A stretch of DNA of 64,000 nucleotides from Brachionus plicatilis. Its lineage: Eukaryota > Rotifera > Eurotatoria > Ploima > Brachionidae. Location of the stretch: positions 1,228,065 to 1,292,064 of the forward strand of contig QEOQ01000092.1 of assembly GCA_010279815.1 (NCBI GenBank), written 5' to 3'. A program made the position numbers and the translations under genes. Numbering within the stretch: position 1 is the stretch's first letter; each line of letters starts with the position of its first letter. Of the stretch, positions 1-12,000 are shown piece after piece. Below the pieces are notes generated by a model. That model worked only from the letters and a program-made list of their open reading frames with translations, was not told where the DNA came from and did no database searches.

Positions 1-395
1 ATCGTTCAATTTGACAAGTTGTCTTGGAAAGTTACTTGAACGTATTATTTACACCAGAATATATAATTTTCTTGAGAACATTAATTTACTTATACATGAG
101 CAATCAGGATTTAGAAAACATAGGTGCACTGCATTTAATCTTTATTTTCTTATTCAAAATGTTGTAGAGTCTTTAATGGAAAGAAAAAAAAAGAGAGTAA
201 GAAAGAAAAAAGTCTGTTGTCTATATTTTGACATTTCTAAAGCTTTTGATAGAGTTTGGCATGATGGACTAATTTTCATGCTAATTAGAATTAATCTACC
301 TTCTTATCTCGTTTATTGGATAAGATCGTTTCTGCATTTAAGATTTTTAGAGTAAATATAAATGGTCATCTAAGTGATCAATACCCTAAGATAAA
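1..395 (+). mobile_element. LINE reverse-transcriptase fragment, cut by the window edge
   Basis: The plus strand encodes the fingers and early palm of a non-LTR retrotransposon reverse transcriptase. The phrases SCLGKLLERI, EQSGFRKHRCT and FDISKAFDRVWHDGL are the usual RT blocks before the catalytic FADD box. The frame shifts near 345, after which RVNINGHLSDQYPKI continues the same protein. The 5' part lies outside the window and the palm is missing, so the copy is dead. Confidence 0.8.
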
Positions 396-695
396 GAAGA
401 AGGGCTTTATATTAGTGTTGGCCTCCGGAGGAACAAAAAATTCCATAGTTAAATCAAAGCCTCTTGGAAGGCATTTCCCATAAGACCAATTGTTACATTT
501 CTCACATTCATTTGATTTGATTTTTTTGACTTTTCCAAATACTGTTTTACACTTGAAATAACTTTTTTGGTCGTTCAGTGGAGATATTTCAATTTCAGAC
601 TCTTCTTTATCACTGATTGTTGTCACTTTCTTCCTCTTTTAATTCAACTTTTTTACCTGTTCATCTTCTAATTGTTTTAAAACTCGGCATTTAAA
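378..695 (-). mobile_element. Transposon-derived fragment with a cysteine finger
   Basis: A minus-strand reading frame (378-626, continued after a frameshift to about 695) carries an acidic linker and then ECEKCNNWSYGKCLP. The CxxCxxWxxxxC spacing resembles the small C-terminal finger found in many DDE transposases and LINE proteins. It abuts the tail of the preceding LINE, so this is a junction of two broken elements. The family is not recognised. Confidence 0.3.
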
Positions 696-712
696 ATTTT
701 TTTTTTTTTAAA

Positions 713-760
713 TTAGCGGCTCTATTGACACTATTATGTTCCAATAAAAAAAATTATATT
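713..760 (-). repeat. End fragment of dispersed repeat family R
   Basis: The GCTCTATTGACAC...ATTATGTTCCAATAA stretch is the reverse complement of the 3' end of the longer copies at 17365-17900 and 51935-52500, which read ATTGGAACATAATGTGTCAA. Only the terminus is present here. Confidence 0.5.
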
Positions 761-984
761 CACATAATAAATAAAAAATAATTAAATTTTTTATACAAAT
801 ATTTTTTAGATACAAATTAATAGCAAAAATTTCATTTTAAACTTAATTTAAGTCTAATATAACAAAAAATATGGCAGCTTTTTTTCATTTTAACTTTTTT
901 CAGGAAAATAAATAAAAAAGATAATATTTTAATAATTTTAATATATAATTATCACCTTTAATTCAGATTATTAATTTTTTTCCA

Positions 985-1445
985 AATTTTAACACATTTT
1001 TACCAAAATTTTCCAAAATTTTACTGAATTTTGGCTTGGTGAATTTCAAATACAAATTGAACAAAAATTCGTCATTTTTTGTAAAATTAAAATTGAAGTT
1101 AATAAATGGTATTTAAAAAAATATAACCTGATATAAAGTGCAATATATTTTGTTGCACCTTTTTTGCCTAAAATAAAATTTATATTTTCTTTTTTTTTAG
1201 TAAATAAAATTAATAATCAATTTGAATCTTATTGATGTTTTATTTTTGTCTTCTCTTACATAAGAAAAAAATTTTTAGGTGAAAAAGGTGCAACTAAGTT
1301 TGTTGCAGTAATTTCATAATTTTTAATATTATTTATAAGCTTTTAATTTACCAAAAAATGAAGAATTTTTGTTCAATTTGTATTTGAAATTCACAAAGCC
1401 AAAATTCAGTAAAATTTCGGAAAATTTGGTAAAAATGTAAAATAA
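985..1445. mobile_element. Inverted-repeat (MITE-like) element related to the COG1-intron MULE
   Basis: The arms around 990-1100 and 1360-1440 are inverted copies of each other (TGAATTTCAAATACAAATTG against its complement). The interior at 1135-1345, with TTGTTGCACC on one side and GGTGCAAC on the other, is nearly identical to 14400-14610 inside the element in the COG1 intron. No coding capacity is visible. I could not fix the target-site duplication. Confidence 0.6.
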
Positions 1446-2728
1446 TAAATAATGTGTAAAAATAATAAATTAATAATAAATTTATAATAAATAATTAATA
1501 ATAAATTGGGTTAAAATGTAAATAAATAAATAAATCATTTGGTAAATTTGGTAATTTGGTAAATTGTTTTTTCTCAAGTTTTTTTGATTTTTTTAATTAA
1601 TGAAAACAGTTTAAAATGGTTTTAAAAATGGCATTCTTTGGGCATTTTGTTAAAACTATCAAAAACCCTAGGATCAAATCAGTACTGTATATTTCTGAAG
1701 ATAATTTTATTTCAGATAGTTATCTTTCACAATACATTGCTAGAGAAAGATATTTTATCTTTACTTCCTTGATATTTTCTCTTTTTATTAAAGGTATAAA
1801 AAAATAATATATAAATTTGAAAAATCTGTTCAAAAGATATGAGAATTAAAAAATTTTAAAAATAATTTTTAGTATTTTAGAGCAAAATTTGTGAAAGAAA
1901 ATGAATGCTTGTGAAATATTATGTGAATTAAATGTAACAAAACAAATTAAAAATGTGTTTATTTGCAATTTTTATTTTGAAAAAAAAAAAAGGAAAACAA
2001 AAAAAGAACAAAAAAAACTATCAAATTATAAAATCACCGGCGAGAAAATGAGAAAAAAAATTTAATTATCGAATCAATGAGCAAAGTTCACGGACAAAAA
2101 AAGTTATTTTCTCGGCCTTCAAAGCCGAAATGTTACAAAGAAAATTTTTTCATTTTTTTTTAAAGGTTTATTTAATTTTGTGAAATTAAAAAAAATGTTT
2201 AAAAATTCTAAATCTTTCAAAAAATAGATGTTTCATCATCAATACGGCCTTTATTTTCCAGGTTTATGTACAAAATTTCCAAGGGCTGCTTTCTTAATTT
2301 CAAGTGAGTGTTTTTTTAAAAAATTTTAACAAAAAAAAAAAGAGAGAAAATCGACAATCTCTGTGTCCCTTGGGGTCTACTCATAGAATTTCAATTGATC
2401 GATTAAGAGCAAAAAACTTATCGACAGACTTCGCCGAGAAAATCCGGATATTAACATTTAACAATTGCTAGAAAAAAGAGATCTCTGGGTGAAAAGAAAA
2501 AGGCAAAAAAAAAAAGAGGAAAAAATTGGAAAAAAAATTACAATTTATAAACAACAAAATATTTTCAGGTCATTTTTTCTCATTGTTGTTTGGACTAAAT
2601 TAGTTACAATTGTTGCCTAATTTAAAAATTGAGCTAACTAGTTCAGCTTGAATGGTTCAAATTAAATTTCAAAAAAGTTAAAATTGAGAAAAAAAAAAAA
2701 AAAAAACTTTTTAAATTCGTAAAAAATA
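1446..2728. other. AT-rich intergenic DNA
   Basis: Only long A/T runs and short chance reading frames are seen (for example 1616-1807, no recognisable domain). The part next to 2729 should hold the 3' untranslated region of the minus-strand coiled-coil gene. Confidence 0.4.
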
Positions 2729-3250
2729 TTAAGCTATCAAATAGTCATGGTCATTGTTGACGGAAGAGCGGCGCGTGATCGAGTCCTCTGGCTCGGCTTG
2801 AACGGCATAGCCGATCTCGTCGTCCGAGTCGCTCAATTCGCCGTCGGAACGCTCTCTCTGCTCACTGTCGCCTCCCAGCATACCCTGACTGCTTCTCTCA
2901 TCATTGTTTCTGGCCATGGCGTACGCCTCTTGCACAGCATCCTCTCCGTACAGGTCACACTGCAGCTTGGTAATCTCGTCGGCCTTTTTGCGCGCGTACA
3001 TTATGTACGCCGTTCTGATGCTCTGCAAGTTCTCTATCTGCTGCCGGATGGTCTCGTTGAATAGGTTTTTGTTGAAGCTGGCGCGCTCGCTGGTCAGCGA
3101 GAGGGCGTCCAGGTTTTCCGTAAACGAGAACATTTTTATGAGCTCGGCAATGCGCTGCTTCAGCAGTTTGATTTGGTCGCACGACTTGGTAAACTTTTTG
3201 GTCGCTTTTTGCAAGTCTGCCCAAACATTTGAGTCCTCGTCGCTGTCCAT
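2729..3250 (-). CDS. Coiled-coil protein B, acidic C-terminus
   Basis: A 173-codon reading frame with an ATG at 3250. Its GC content is strikingly higher than the flanking DNA, which is strong coding evidence in this genome. Residues about 10-105 are a predicted helical coiled coil (LQKATKKFTKSCDQIKLL, later YARKKADEITKLQ), and 118-173 form an acidic Ser/Asp/Glu-rich tail. The coil aligns along its length with the coil of gene A at 5125-5901: LQKATKKFTKSCDQ against LRRATIKFDKACRQ, and AYIMYARKKADEITKLQ against AYIQYIERQVEKIKKLK. The two are therefore probable tandem duplicates. I do not recognise the family, and no catalytic motif, membrane segment or signal peptide is visible. A TTTAAAAATAAAG|ACT acceptor-like sequence lies just upstream of the ATG. 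Confidence 0.8.
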   Translation of the reverse strand: MDSDEDSNVWADLQKATKKFTKSCDQIKLLKQRIAELIKMFSFTENLDALSLTSERASFNKNLFNETIRQQIENLQSIRTAYIMYARKKADEITKLQCDLYGEDAVQEAYAMARNNDERSSQGMLGGDSEQRERSDGELSDSDDEIGYAVQAEPEDSITRRSSVNNDHDYLIA

Positions 3251-3559
3251 GCCAAATAGTCTTTATTTTTAAATAAAATTTGATTTTGTTTATCTTTTTT
3301 TTTTAATTCCGAATAATTCTACAATTAAAATCTAAAGCTTTTTTGTTGAAAAAAAAATTATTTTTGATAATTTGTTTTGATCTGTGGATGCAGAGAGTTA
3401 AGAAGCGCAATTGAAATGCTAAAAAAGATGATTAGATTATAAAGATTAATTTTGTTTTTGCTCAACTGTTTTCTCTGAATTTTAGATTTTTTTGCTGCTC
3501 TGTTTTAACAAAAGTAGATACAAAATAAATTATAGATAAATTTTAGGTGAATGTTAATA

Positions 3560-4110
3560 AAAAAAAAGTTAATTTTTGATCAATTATTCCTGAATGATAC
3601 AGAATACTTTTGAAAATTTACAAATTTTCCTCCTGTTAAAAAAGTGACTATTTTGAAAAAAATAAAAAATTTTTTAAAAAAAATTTATTTTTGATCAAAT
3701 ATTCCTGAATGATACAGAATACTTTTGAAAATTTACAAATTTTCCTACTGTCAAAAAAATGGCTATTTTGAAAAAAATAAAAAATTTAAAAAAAAAGTTA
3801 ATTTTTGATCAAACATTCATAAATGATACAGAATACTTTTGAAAATTTACAAATTTTCGTCCTGTTAAAAAAGTGGCTATTTTGAAAAAAAATTTTTTCC
3901 ATAAAACCCTCCTAAATAAATCAAAAAAATTTTACTTTTTGAATAAGGACTCAAAACGTGACTATTTTAGAGAAAATAAAAAATTAAAAAAAAGTTAATT
4001 TTTGATCAAACATTCATAAATGATACAGAACAATACGTCGGCTTAAAAAAGTTGGTATTTAAAAAAATTTCTTTAAAAAGTTAGTTTTTCATCAAACCTT
4101 TTCTAAATGA
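3560..4110. repeat. Tandem repeat, unit about 115 bp, 4-5 copies
   Basis: Successive units share GATACAGAATACTTTTGAAA followed by ACAAATTTTC and a poly-A/T spacer. They start near 3567, 3682, 3796, 3992 and 4078, and the later ones are shorter or more diverged. The array lies between the two coiled-coil paralogues. Confidence 0.8.
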
Positions 4111-5124
4111 TGCAGAAATTTTTTAAAATTTTGTATTTTTTCGTAATTTCCATGCATTCATACCCGACAAAAAAATGAATTCTAAATTAATAAAATCTTG
4201 GAAAAATTAAAATTATTGAATAATTTCTAAAAATAAAGATGCTCAAGTCATGTAAAACTTGAATCATCTTTGCGCCACTGCAAGATTTAATTGCAAAAAT
4301 TTTTAACACATTTCAGGTATTAACTTAAATACTGCAAAAAAGTCAAAATGACTTGTTTAATTGGAAAGCTGAAGCGTCACAATACCTAAATTTTAAAATT
4401 GAAAAATAAATTCAAACAATTTTTGGATTTTAGATCAATTTTTTTAATCAAGTTGACTTACGATTGGGAAAAGATTGGTAAATGTAAGGACTTTACTCCT
4501 TTCATTTTGTGCGGGCATTAACATCATTTATAACCAATTTTAGTTATTTAAAATTGAGTTAGTTGAAAAAAAATTTTATTATGCTTTTTATACAAGTTAC
4601 ACTATGAATGTGAGAAAGAAATTAGACAATATTTTGGATTGAAAAAGACGAGAAAGCAGAGGAGATGAACGAGCAAGCGAACGAACGAGAGAAAATTTAG
4701 CTAAATTGAAATTGAAAAAAAAAAATCAGCTCGCTTTGAATGCATTTGGCTGGCGGTTAGACGAAGTTCTCAGCTGTAGTCAAAAATGAGACACTCAAAT
4801 GTATACTCAATTTTGATTAATCAAATTATGAGTCCAACACTCGACACTTTGATTCAAATTTAAACTGCAACAAAAAATATAATTGAAAAAACAAAAATTG
4901 AAATTTTGGAAAGTAGACTTTGTTAAGTGAAAAAAAAAATTAAAGAAAAAAAAGAAAAGAAAAGAAAAGAAAAGAAAAGAAAAAAAGAAGACCAAATAAT
5001 GTATTTGTCAAGGACTTGAAAAAAAAAATTTTTTCCACCTTATTGTTGTCAAAAAAGTTCAACTTCTCTTTTACAAAATTTAAAAGATTTTATTAATAAA
5101 TAAATTTTAAAAAGTTAAAATTAT
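4111..5124. other. Intergenic DNA with a purine microsatellite
   Basis: No gene is recognised. Positions about 4940-4990 hold an AAAAG-type pentamer run. The region directly left of 5125 is A/T-rich and probably contains the polyadenylation region of the minus-strand gene A. Confidence 0.5.
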
Positions 5125-5901
5125 TTAGTCGTTGGCCTCGACGAAGTCCGCACTGCTCGAGTCATTGAACAAAAGCGTTTTAAGCTTTTTTATCTTCTCC
5201 ACCTGTCTCTCAATGTATTGGATGTAGGCATTGTGGGCGCCCTCGTACGTGGCCAGCTGCATTCGGTAGATTATCTTGAAAGTCTTGCGTTCGTTTTCCA
5301 GCGAGTTGGAGTACGAGTTTTGCAAGTCGTTCATTTGCTGGTCAAGCATGCTCAGCTGGCGGCACGCTTTGTCGAACTTGATGGTCGCCCTTCTCAGCTG
5401 GCTTTTCAGGTAGGACACACACGACTCGCTCAGGATCGCGGAAGTTGTCGCCATTTGAAATGAAGCCGAGTTGGCTATCGAAGAGATCTGAGTGCTGGAC
5501 TCGTCGGCTGAACTTTGCCTGGGACTAGAGGAGTTGACAGTGGACAATGGGCCTGTGTGAGTGAGTTGGTTGCGGCGTTCAATTAGCCGCTGGGAACGCC
5601 TTGGGGTTCGAGCGCTCACCGGTGCTCGTCTTCGCCGCTTCTTGGCCGCCTTTTTTGGGCTCTCTTTTGATCTGGCTGATTTCCTAGTGTTGGCAAATTT
5701 GGCACCATTTTTTAAACACCTAGTCGCTTGACTATTCGATTTTTTTTGTGCTATTTTTTTGATATTTTTGAGTGCAGAAACTCGGCTGCTTTTGTTTGAT
5801 TTTGGTCGATTCAGCGATTGTGAACAAGTTGGTGAGTTGGATGAAGTTTCTGTTGAGCTTGGAATTTTGTTTAGTCTTGGCGATCGTCTGCGCTCATTCA
5901 T
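5125..5901 (-). CDS. Coiled-coil protein A, basic N-terminus
   Basis: A 258-codon frame with an ATG at 5901. Residues 1-130 are low-complexity and very basic (Ser/Arg/Lys, including KKAAKKRRRR), which suggests a nuclear or nucleic-acid-binding tail. Residues about 155-250 form a coiled coil homologous to gene B (2729-3250). Gene B lacks the basic tail and carries an acidic one instead. The start codon lies only 157 bp downstream of the COG1 stop on the same strand, and a TAAATATTTAG|AGAACC acceptor-like site sits 6 nt before the ATG. Family unknown to me; a chromatin or cytoskeletal role would be a guess. Confidence 0.8.
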   Translation of the reverse strand: MNERRRSPRLNKIPSSTETSSNSPTCSQSLNRPKSNKSSRVSALKNIKKIAQKKSNSQATRCLKNGAKFANTRKSARSKESPKKAAKKRRRRAPVSARTPRRSQRLIERRNQLTHTGPLSTVNSSSPRQSSADESSTQISSIANSASFQMATTSAILSESCVSYLKSQLRRATIKFDKACRQLSMLDQQMNDLQNSYSNSLENERKTFKIIYRMQLATYEGAHNAYIQYIERQVEKIKKLKTLLFNDSSSADFVEAND

Positions 5902-6058
5902 GGTTCTCTAAATATTTATTTTTGATTTTAGAATTTTTTTTTTTTTAATTCAAAATCAAAGGGTTTTAGGCCTTTGGTAAACTAAAAGATTTGAGAAAAA
6001 AATTTTTTTTTTTTTTATTAAAATTTTTTATTAAATTAGAAAAATTAATTGTAGTTTC

Positions 6059-9000
6059 TTAGAACCATTTTATTCCGAAAAGGCTGTTGCTGACATTTTC
6101 TTGTTTTGCAATCGTTGGCTTTGATTCACCAGGTTGGTTTTTTAGCTTGGCGATGGTCTTTGACTTGGCTTGGGCTTGCTGGGCCTGCTGACTGGCAATT
6201 GGCAAAAGTTCAAATCTGTGCTGGTTGCTGCTTAGAACAATCAGATTGTATTTTTCATTACTTGATGAAACTTTCGATTGAAGATTGGACATGGTGCGCA
6301 AATGTCTTTCATTTGTGTTCAAAATTCCAAACAAACACTTTTTTTTAAATAGAAAATTTTTTTCAAAACTTAAATAAAAAATATTGATACATGTTTTTTA
6401 GAGATTTTTATTTTTATTTATGGTTAAGTATACTTTCTTCGGATTTAAAAATAAAGTTCGATTCTGAGGTCTCGAAAATCTTCAAATATCATGATTTTTT
6501 TAATAGACAATTTTATTTAATAATAATATCTTATTCAATAAAACCCTCTCAGGCAATGTAAATAAATTAAAAATAATTATTTTGAACAGTGAACTAATTA
6601 AAATGTATCTTTTGTCTTGGGTTTTTATTTTTTAAAAATAATATTATATTTTGATCTATGATTTAACACTTGCATAGTAAACAAATAAAATAGCAAATGT
6701 TTGATAAGTGAACTAAAGATCAAATATTTTTAAATTTAAATTATTTTTAAATTTTTATACGCATTGAATTTATGAAAGATCATTTATTTTTAGAAATAAA
6801 AAGAAAATTAAACTTCAAATTTAATTACTCATTTTCACTGTAAGAAATTTAATTGCTTTGTTTATTTGAGAACAAAATCAGCTCTAATATTAAAAATATC
6901 TTCTATTTTTTTTCAAAGAATTTTTTATAAGCTGACAAATTAAGTGTATCATCTAATTCCAGTCTCTACAAACATAATGTAAATTGATTTAATAGATTTT
7001 AATGTACGTAAATTTTTTTGAATTTCTAGGTGGTATAAGCTGATAAAATTTAAAGTTGAAATTTTGGACTTTCTTAAAAAATATCACTAAATTTCTAACA
7101 GTGAAAATCACTACCGTATTTAGAAAATTAACAACAATTTTTTAGAATTTTACATCTGATCCAGTGCTTTAAATTAAAATAATAAAATCAATTAGAAAAA
7201 TGATTATTTTATTTTTAATTTTTGGAAAAATCTCAAGCTTTAATGCCTCATCAAACTTTTCTTTTTTAAATTTTTAATTTTTAAAGTCTAAAATTTTTCA
7301 AAAATTAAATAAGCTGTTATGAGATACATATTATTAATCATATTCTAAAAGTTAAAGCCAATAATTTACTTAAAATGTTTTTGATAATTTTTGGAAAAAA
7401 AAATTAATTTATTTTTAAATATAATTCTTGGATGATGGAAAAAGAGTGAGAGAACCAGCGTATAATATTTAATAGTGAGATAAATTAGTTCTTATCATGT
7501 TAAAATATATAAAAAAAATTTTCTTTCTGATTAAAATAAATAATAAAAAAAAATTGTTCAATAAAATTTGATTTAAAAAAAATTATATGTTTAAAGACAA
7601 AAATTTTTGATATTTCATTTGGAAATTTTGTTTTGAAAATTTTAATCTTTTAAGAATTTTTTTTAAAAACTAATTCCGCAACTAATATCTAACTTTGATA
7701 AAAAAATTGAATTATATAACAGTGTTGAATAATTTTATTTCATTGAATTTTCTTCAATTTTTTGAAACATTATATCAAGCAGAGTATCTCAGTTATTTTA
7801 AGTAATTTTTTAGAATATTTTGGCCATAATTTGGAAATCTACGCAAAATTGAGTAATTTTGAAAAATATCTTAAAATTTAAAAAAAAATCAAAATAAAAA
7901 TTGTATTTTTATACAGTGGTGTTCCGGATTAGTAATTTACATTAATTACTTAAAATATTGTAAATTTACGTAAATTTATCAGATTTTACCTAAAATTTGA
8001 TAAAAATAAAAATGTCCAAAAAATTGAAATAATTTGGCACTTCGAATGAAATGTAATGGTATTGAAATTAAATTTCACTTTTGGCATTCAATTTCATTTA
8101 AATTTTTTGGGCATTTTTTTTTTACATTAATTTACGTAAAATCTGATAAATTTATGTTTTTTTACTTTTGGTAATTTACGTAAATTATCGTAAATTACCT
8201 AATCGGGAACACCACTGAAATTTAAATTTTGTATATAAAAAAAAATCACTTAATTTTACGACAAAATTTTTCGTAAAATTACGGAGATACCTTATTGCAT
8301 TGCACTACTGTAATTAATTTTTTTTAAGTGAATTCATATATGTGAGATCTTCGGCTAAAAGAAAGCTTTTCCAGTGCAAATTAGAGTTTGATAGTGTCAC
8401 ATTCATGTGTACCAAAATTAGGGAATTAACACTAGAAGCACCAACGAGTCAATAGACTCTTTTACGATTTTTGGCCCCTAAAATCAAAGTCAATTTTTGT
8501 TATTTGAGCATAGTATTTTTTTTCAGCATAAAAATAAGAATAAGTTTCTAAATTAACTAAATTTAAATTCAAAAAAATTTTTCTTTGTGCCAAATCAAGT
8601 ATATACTACTAGAAGCACCAACGAGTCAAAATGACTCTTTTCCCGGTGTTTGGCCGCTAAAATCTAAGAATTTTTTTTTTTTCAGCATAATTTTTTTTCA
8701 GAACTGAAAAAATAAGAATAACTTTATAAATTCAAATAAAAAAAAATTGTTCAAATTATTTTATGTGGTAATGCGACAATTTTTTGTTCAAAATATAAAA
8801 AAGCAGGGTGTGGATATTGTACAAAAGAAATAGAGAGTATTTGTAAAAAGTGTGATTGACCATGGATATTTTATGAGGCCTAAGAAAAGACTAAAATTTA
8901 TTAATTTACTATTTTTATTCAATTCATTTAATAATTTAAATAAATTTGAACATAAAATATTTGATTTATTACTTAATTTTCATAACGAGTCAAAATGACT

Positions 9001-12000
9001 CGTTATGAAAATTTGGTGCTTCTAGTCTTAATGAAATTTTTATTTAATTTGGCAAAAAAAGTAATTAATAATTTAGATTTGTATAGACCCTTATGTAAAC
9101 AAATTCACTGTCAATACTATCAAATTTGCTCTTTTTTTTCATAAAGGTGCCAGTTCTTTCATACCAAAAGATGAACACCAATTTGCACTTGATTAATTCC
9201 TAAAGGTTCTAAAGATCACATGAGACCAAAATAAAATTTTTATTTTTTTCTCCAATATATTTAACTTAATGATTAAGCAATTAAATTTAAAAATTGTATT
9301 TTTTAGGCTTAAATGAATCAATAAATTTTTATTAAAATATTTAAAAATAATTACCGCATATCTACTAATGGCTTTGGAAATGTTGCTCTGAAGAAATGGT
9401 ACACAAATGTCATAGTCAAATGGATCAATCAAAGACTCCAGTCTTGAGCAAATTTCTTTAAAGTCTTGTTGTATTTTATTGAATGTTTCTACTCTGTCGG
9501 CAGATTCATTTGTCGAATTTAAATAATTACTTGGTTTTAAATCGAATAAAGTATGCAAAAATTTAATATCAAACAACATCTGAAGTGATTGATTTTGGGT
9601 TATTTTGATGCGTTTTTTGTCAACTGTTTGGCTAAGAGTTAACAAATTGTTGTAAACTTCCAGGACAAAATTGATTACATTTAAGATAAGATCTCTGAGA
9701 ATTAGATTGGCATCAATCATTGTATAGGGCAAGTCTTTGGTTATTTGTTGGCTCAATGAATGAAGCAAATTTTGAATTACCGACGAGCACACTAAAGGAA
9801 CACTCAGTTTCGATTTGGATTCTGAACTTTGGACTCTGGTAACAGATGAATTTTCTTCCGGTTGGTTCAAGCAAACCTCATCTTCTATTTCAATCTCATC
9901 CCAAGTCTTTAAGTAAATAAACAATCATTTTTTGTTTTAAATAATTTTTTTCTAAATCAAAATTAAAAATTATAATCTTATTTTTCGGCAGTTAATTGCT
10001 TGTATATGCTGTACACAACTGAGCTCAAATTCAGAAGAGTTAAGATCATTTAAAACTTAACCTTAATTTTAACTTTTTATAAAATTAGAAACAATTTTTA
10101 AGTAAGTGTGGGCTCATAAAAATTTTTTTAAATTTTTTGTGGAAATTTTTTATTATTATTGGTAGAATTTTAACTAGATTAAAATTTCGATTAAAATCTA
10201 CAATGCGAAGTTTACAAATTATAATTATTACTTCCAAAATTTTTTTATGAAAATTTAAATTTTTCTCACTTTGAAGAAAAGCTGTTAAAAAAAATAATAA
10301 TATTAATAATAATTGTAAGCTATTATGTATTGCGGTTCCCAGAACTATATGGAATGTGGTTAACACATTATGATAGCTCTTTGCCAATACATTTAGAAAA
10401 AAAATTTTAAAAAAATCTGGGACCATTTCAAAAATTTTGACATAAATAAATTGGTACAGTGATAACAATATTTTACGAAAAATTACGTAAAATACCGTAA
10501 ATTAACCAAATTTTACCACATTTTACGTAAATTAACGTAAAATCCGAAAAGTGGAAAAGAGTTACTTTACGAAAAATTACGTAAATTTTCAGGATTTTGA
10601 GATAATTTTGGTAAAATTTGGTAAAATTCAAAACGGCCAATTCAAAATTCAAAATTTTTGAAAAAATGTCTTTTTTTTTCCAAAAATCGAAAATTTAAGA
10701 AAGTTTTTTTTTTCATAAATTGGTTAAAAAATAGTTATTTTTAAATTGTTAAAAAAAAACTTTCTTAAATTTTCGATTTTTTGAAAAAAAAGACATTTTT
10801 TCAAAAATTTTGAATTTTGAATTGGCCGTTTTGAATTTTACCAAATTTTTCGTAAAATACTGTTATCAAATCACCACTGTAACAAGAATGTGCGAAATTT
10901 TTTTTTCTTAAAAATGTAAATATATTTGAGAACAGAACAATAAGAAGATTTCCAGAAGAGGTGATTGATTACTGATCTTTAGTACCAACATCACAGTATT
11001 ACCTCGGAGATTGAAGTAGCAATTATCAAACTCGAAGAGTGATCAAAAAAAGAGTAGGATTCAGAGCAATGGAGCTTTTTTAAATATTTAATTCTTTCTT
11101 ATTTTTAGAAAAAGCTCACTTATTTTTATCATATCTTTTGAAATTTTATATTTTTTTTTTATTATAACTTCTGATTTCTTATTTACAAGAAATTTGGACA
11201 ATCCAATTGAAATCTTTTAGATAAATCAATAACCGAGGATGCCACTACGACAATTAGTCATCAATTCGATGGCCTGAGCTTTCTTTGACGCTTTTTGTTT
11301 GGCTCCATTATTTTCAAACTTTATAAGTAAAAATTTTTTTGATTTTTTTTCAAAAAATTTAAAATCAATTATTGATTAGAAAATTTTTTTTGCAGCTAAT
11401 TTAGCTAATTCTTCGGACGATTCTACTGGGGCCAAAGCCATAACTTTGTTAAAAACTGCCTTTTCTTTTACGATTTTTAAATACTCATAGCTTTTTAGAT
11501 TTTAATTTTTTTAGAAACTTAAAGTTTATTTAATCTTAATATATATTTCAAAAACTTTGAACAAAAACAAAAATTTTTTTGAAATTTCTAGAATGAAAAA
11601 AATTTTTGATTTCAACAAAAAAAATTTTATGTGATCAAAAAAAAATTTTGGTTATCAATTTTTGATCACAAAGAGTACACTTAATTTTTGGTGATCAAAA
11701 TGATCACATTCTGTACATGACCCTATTATCCTTTGAACCAAATTTGAACTTTTCACTTATTTTGACCAAAAAAATAATAATATACACCTAAATAATAAAA
11801 AAAGAGGTCCTCTTGCTAAAACTCTAAAAAGCCTAAAAATTTAACCATCTGATCTAAGAGAAACAGAAGAAAACGTAACATACGACGATGATTAAACAGC
11901 TCCAGGACCGAGCAACAATCAACAAAAAACAACTGACAGTGTGAGTAAATTATACAAAAATTGCGGTAAGCCTTTACAAAAAAATTTTTTTCCAGCTAAT

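Noticed and set aside
2747..3272. Plus-strand frames over the coiled-coil B gene
   Set aside because: They are antisense shadows of a well-composed minus-strand gene that has a paralogue at 5125-5901.
11888..11945. Plus-strand mini-exon MIKQLQDRATINKKQL followed by GTGAGT
   Set aside because: The donor is good, but the next acceptor (near 11994) leads at once to a stop, and no homologous protein came to mind.
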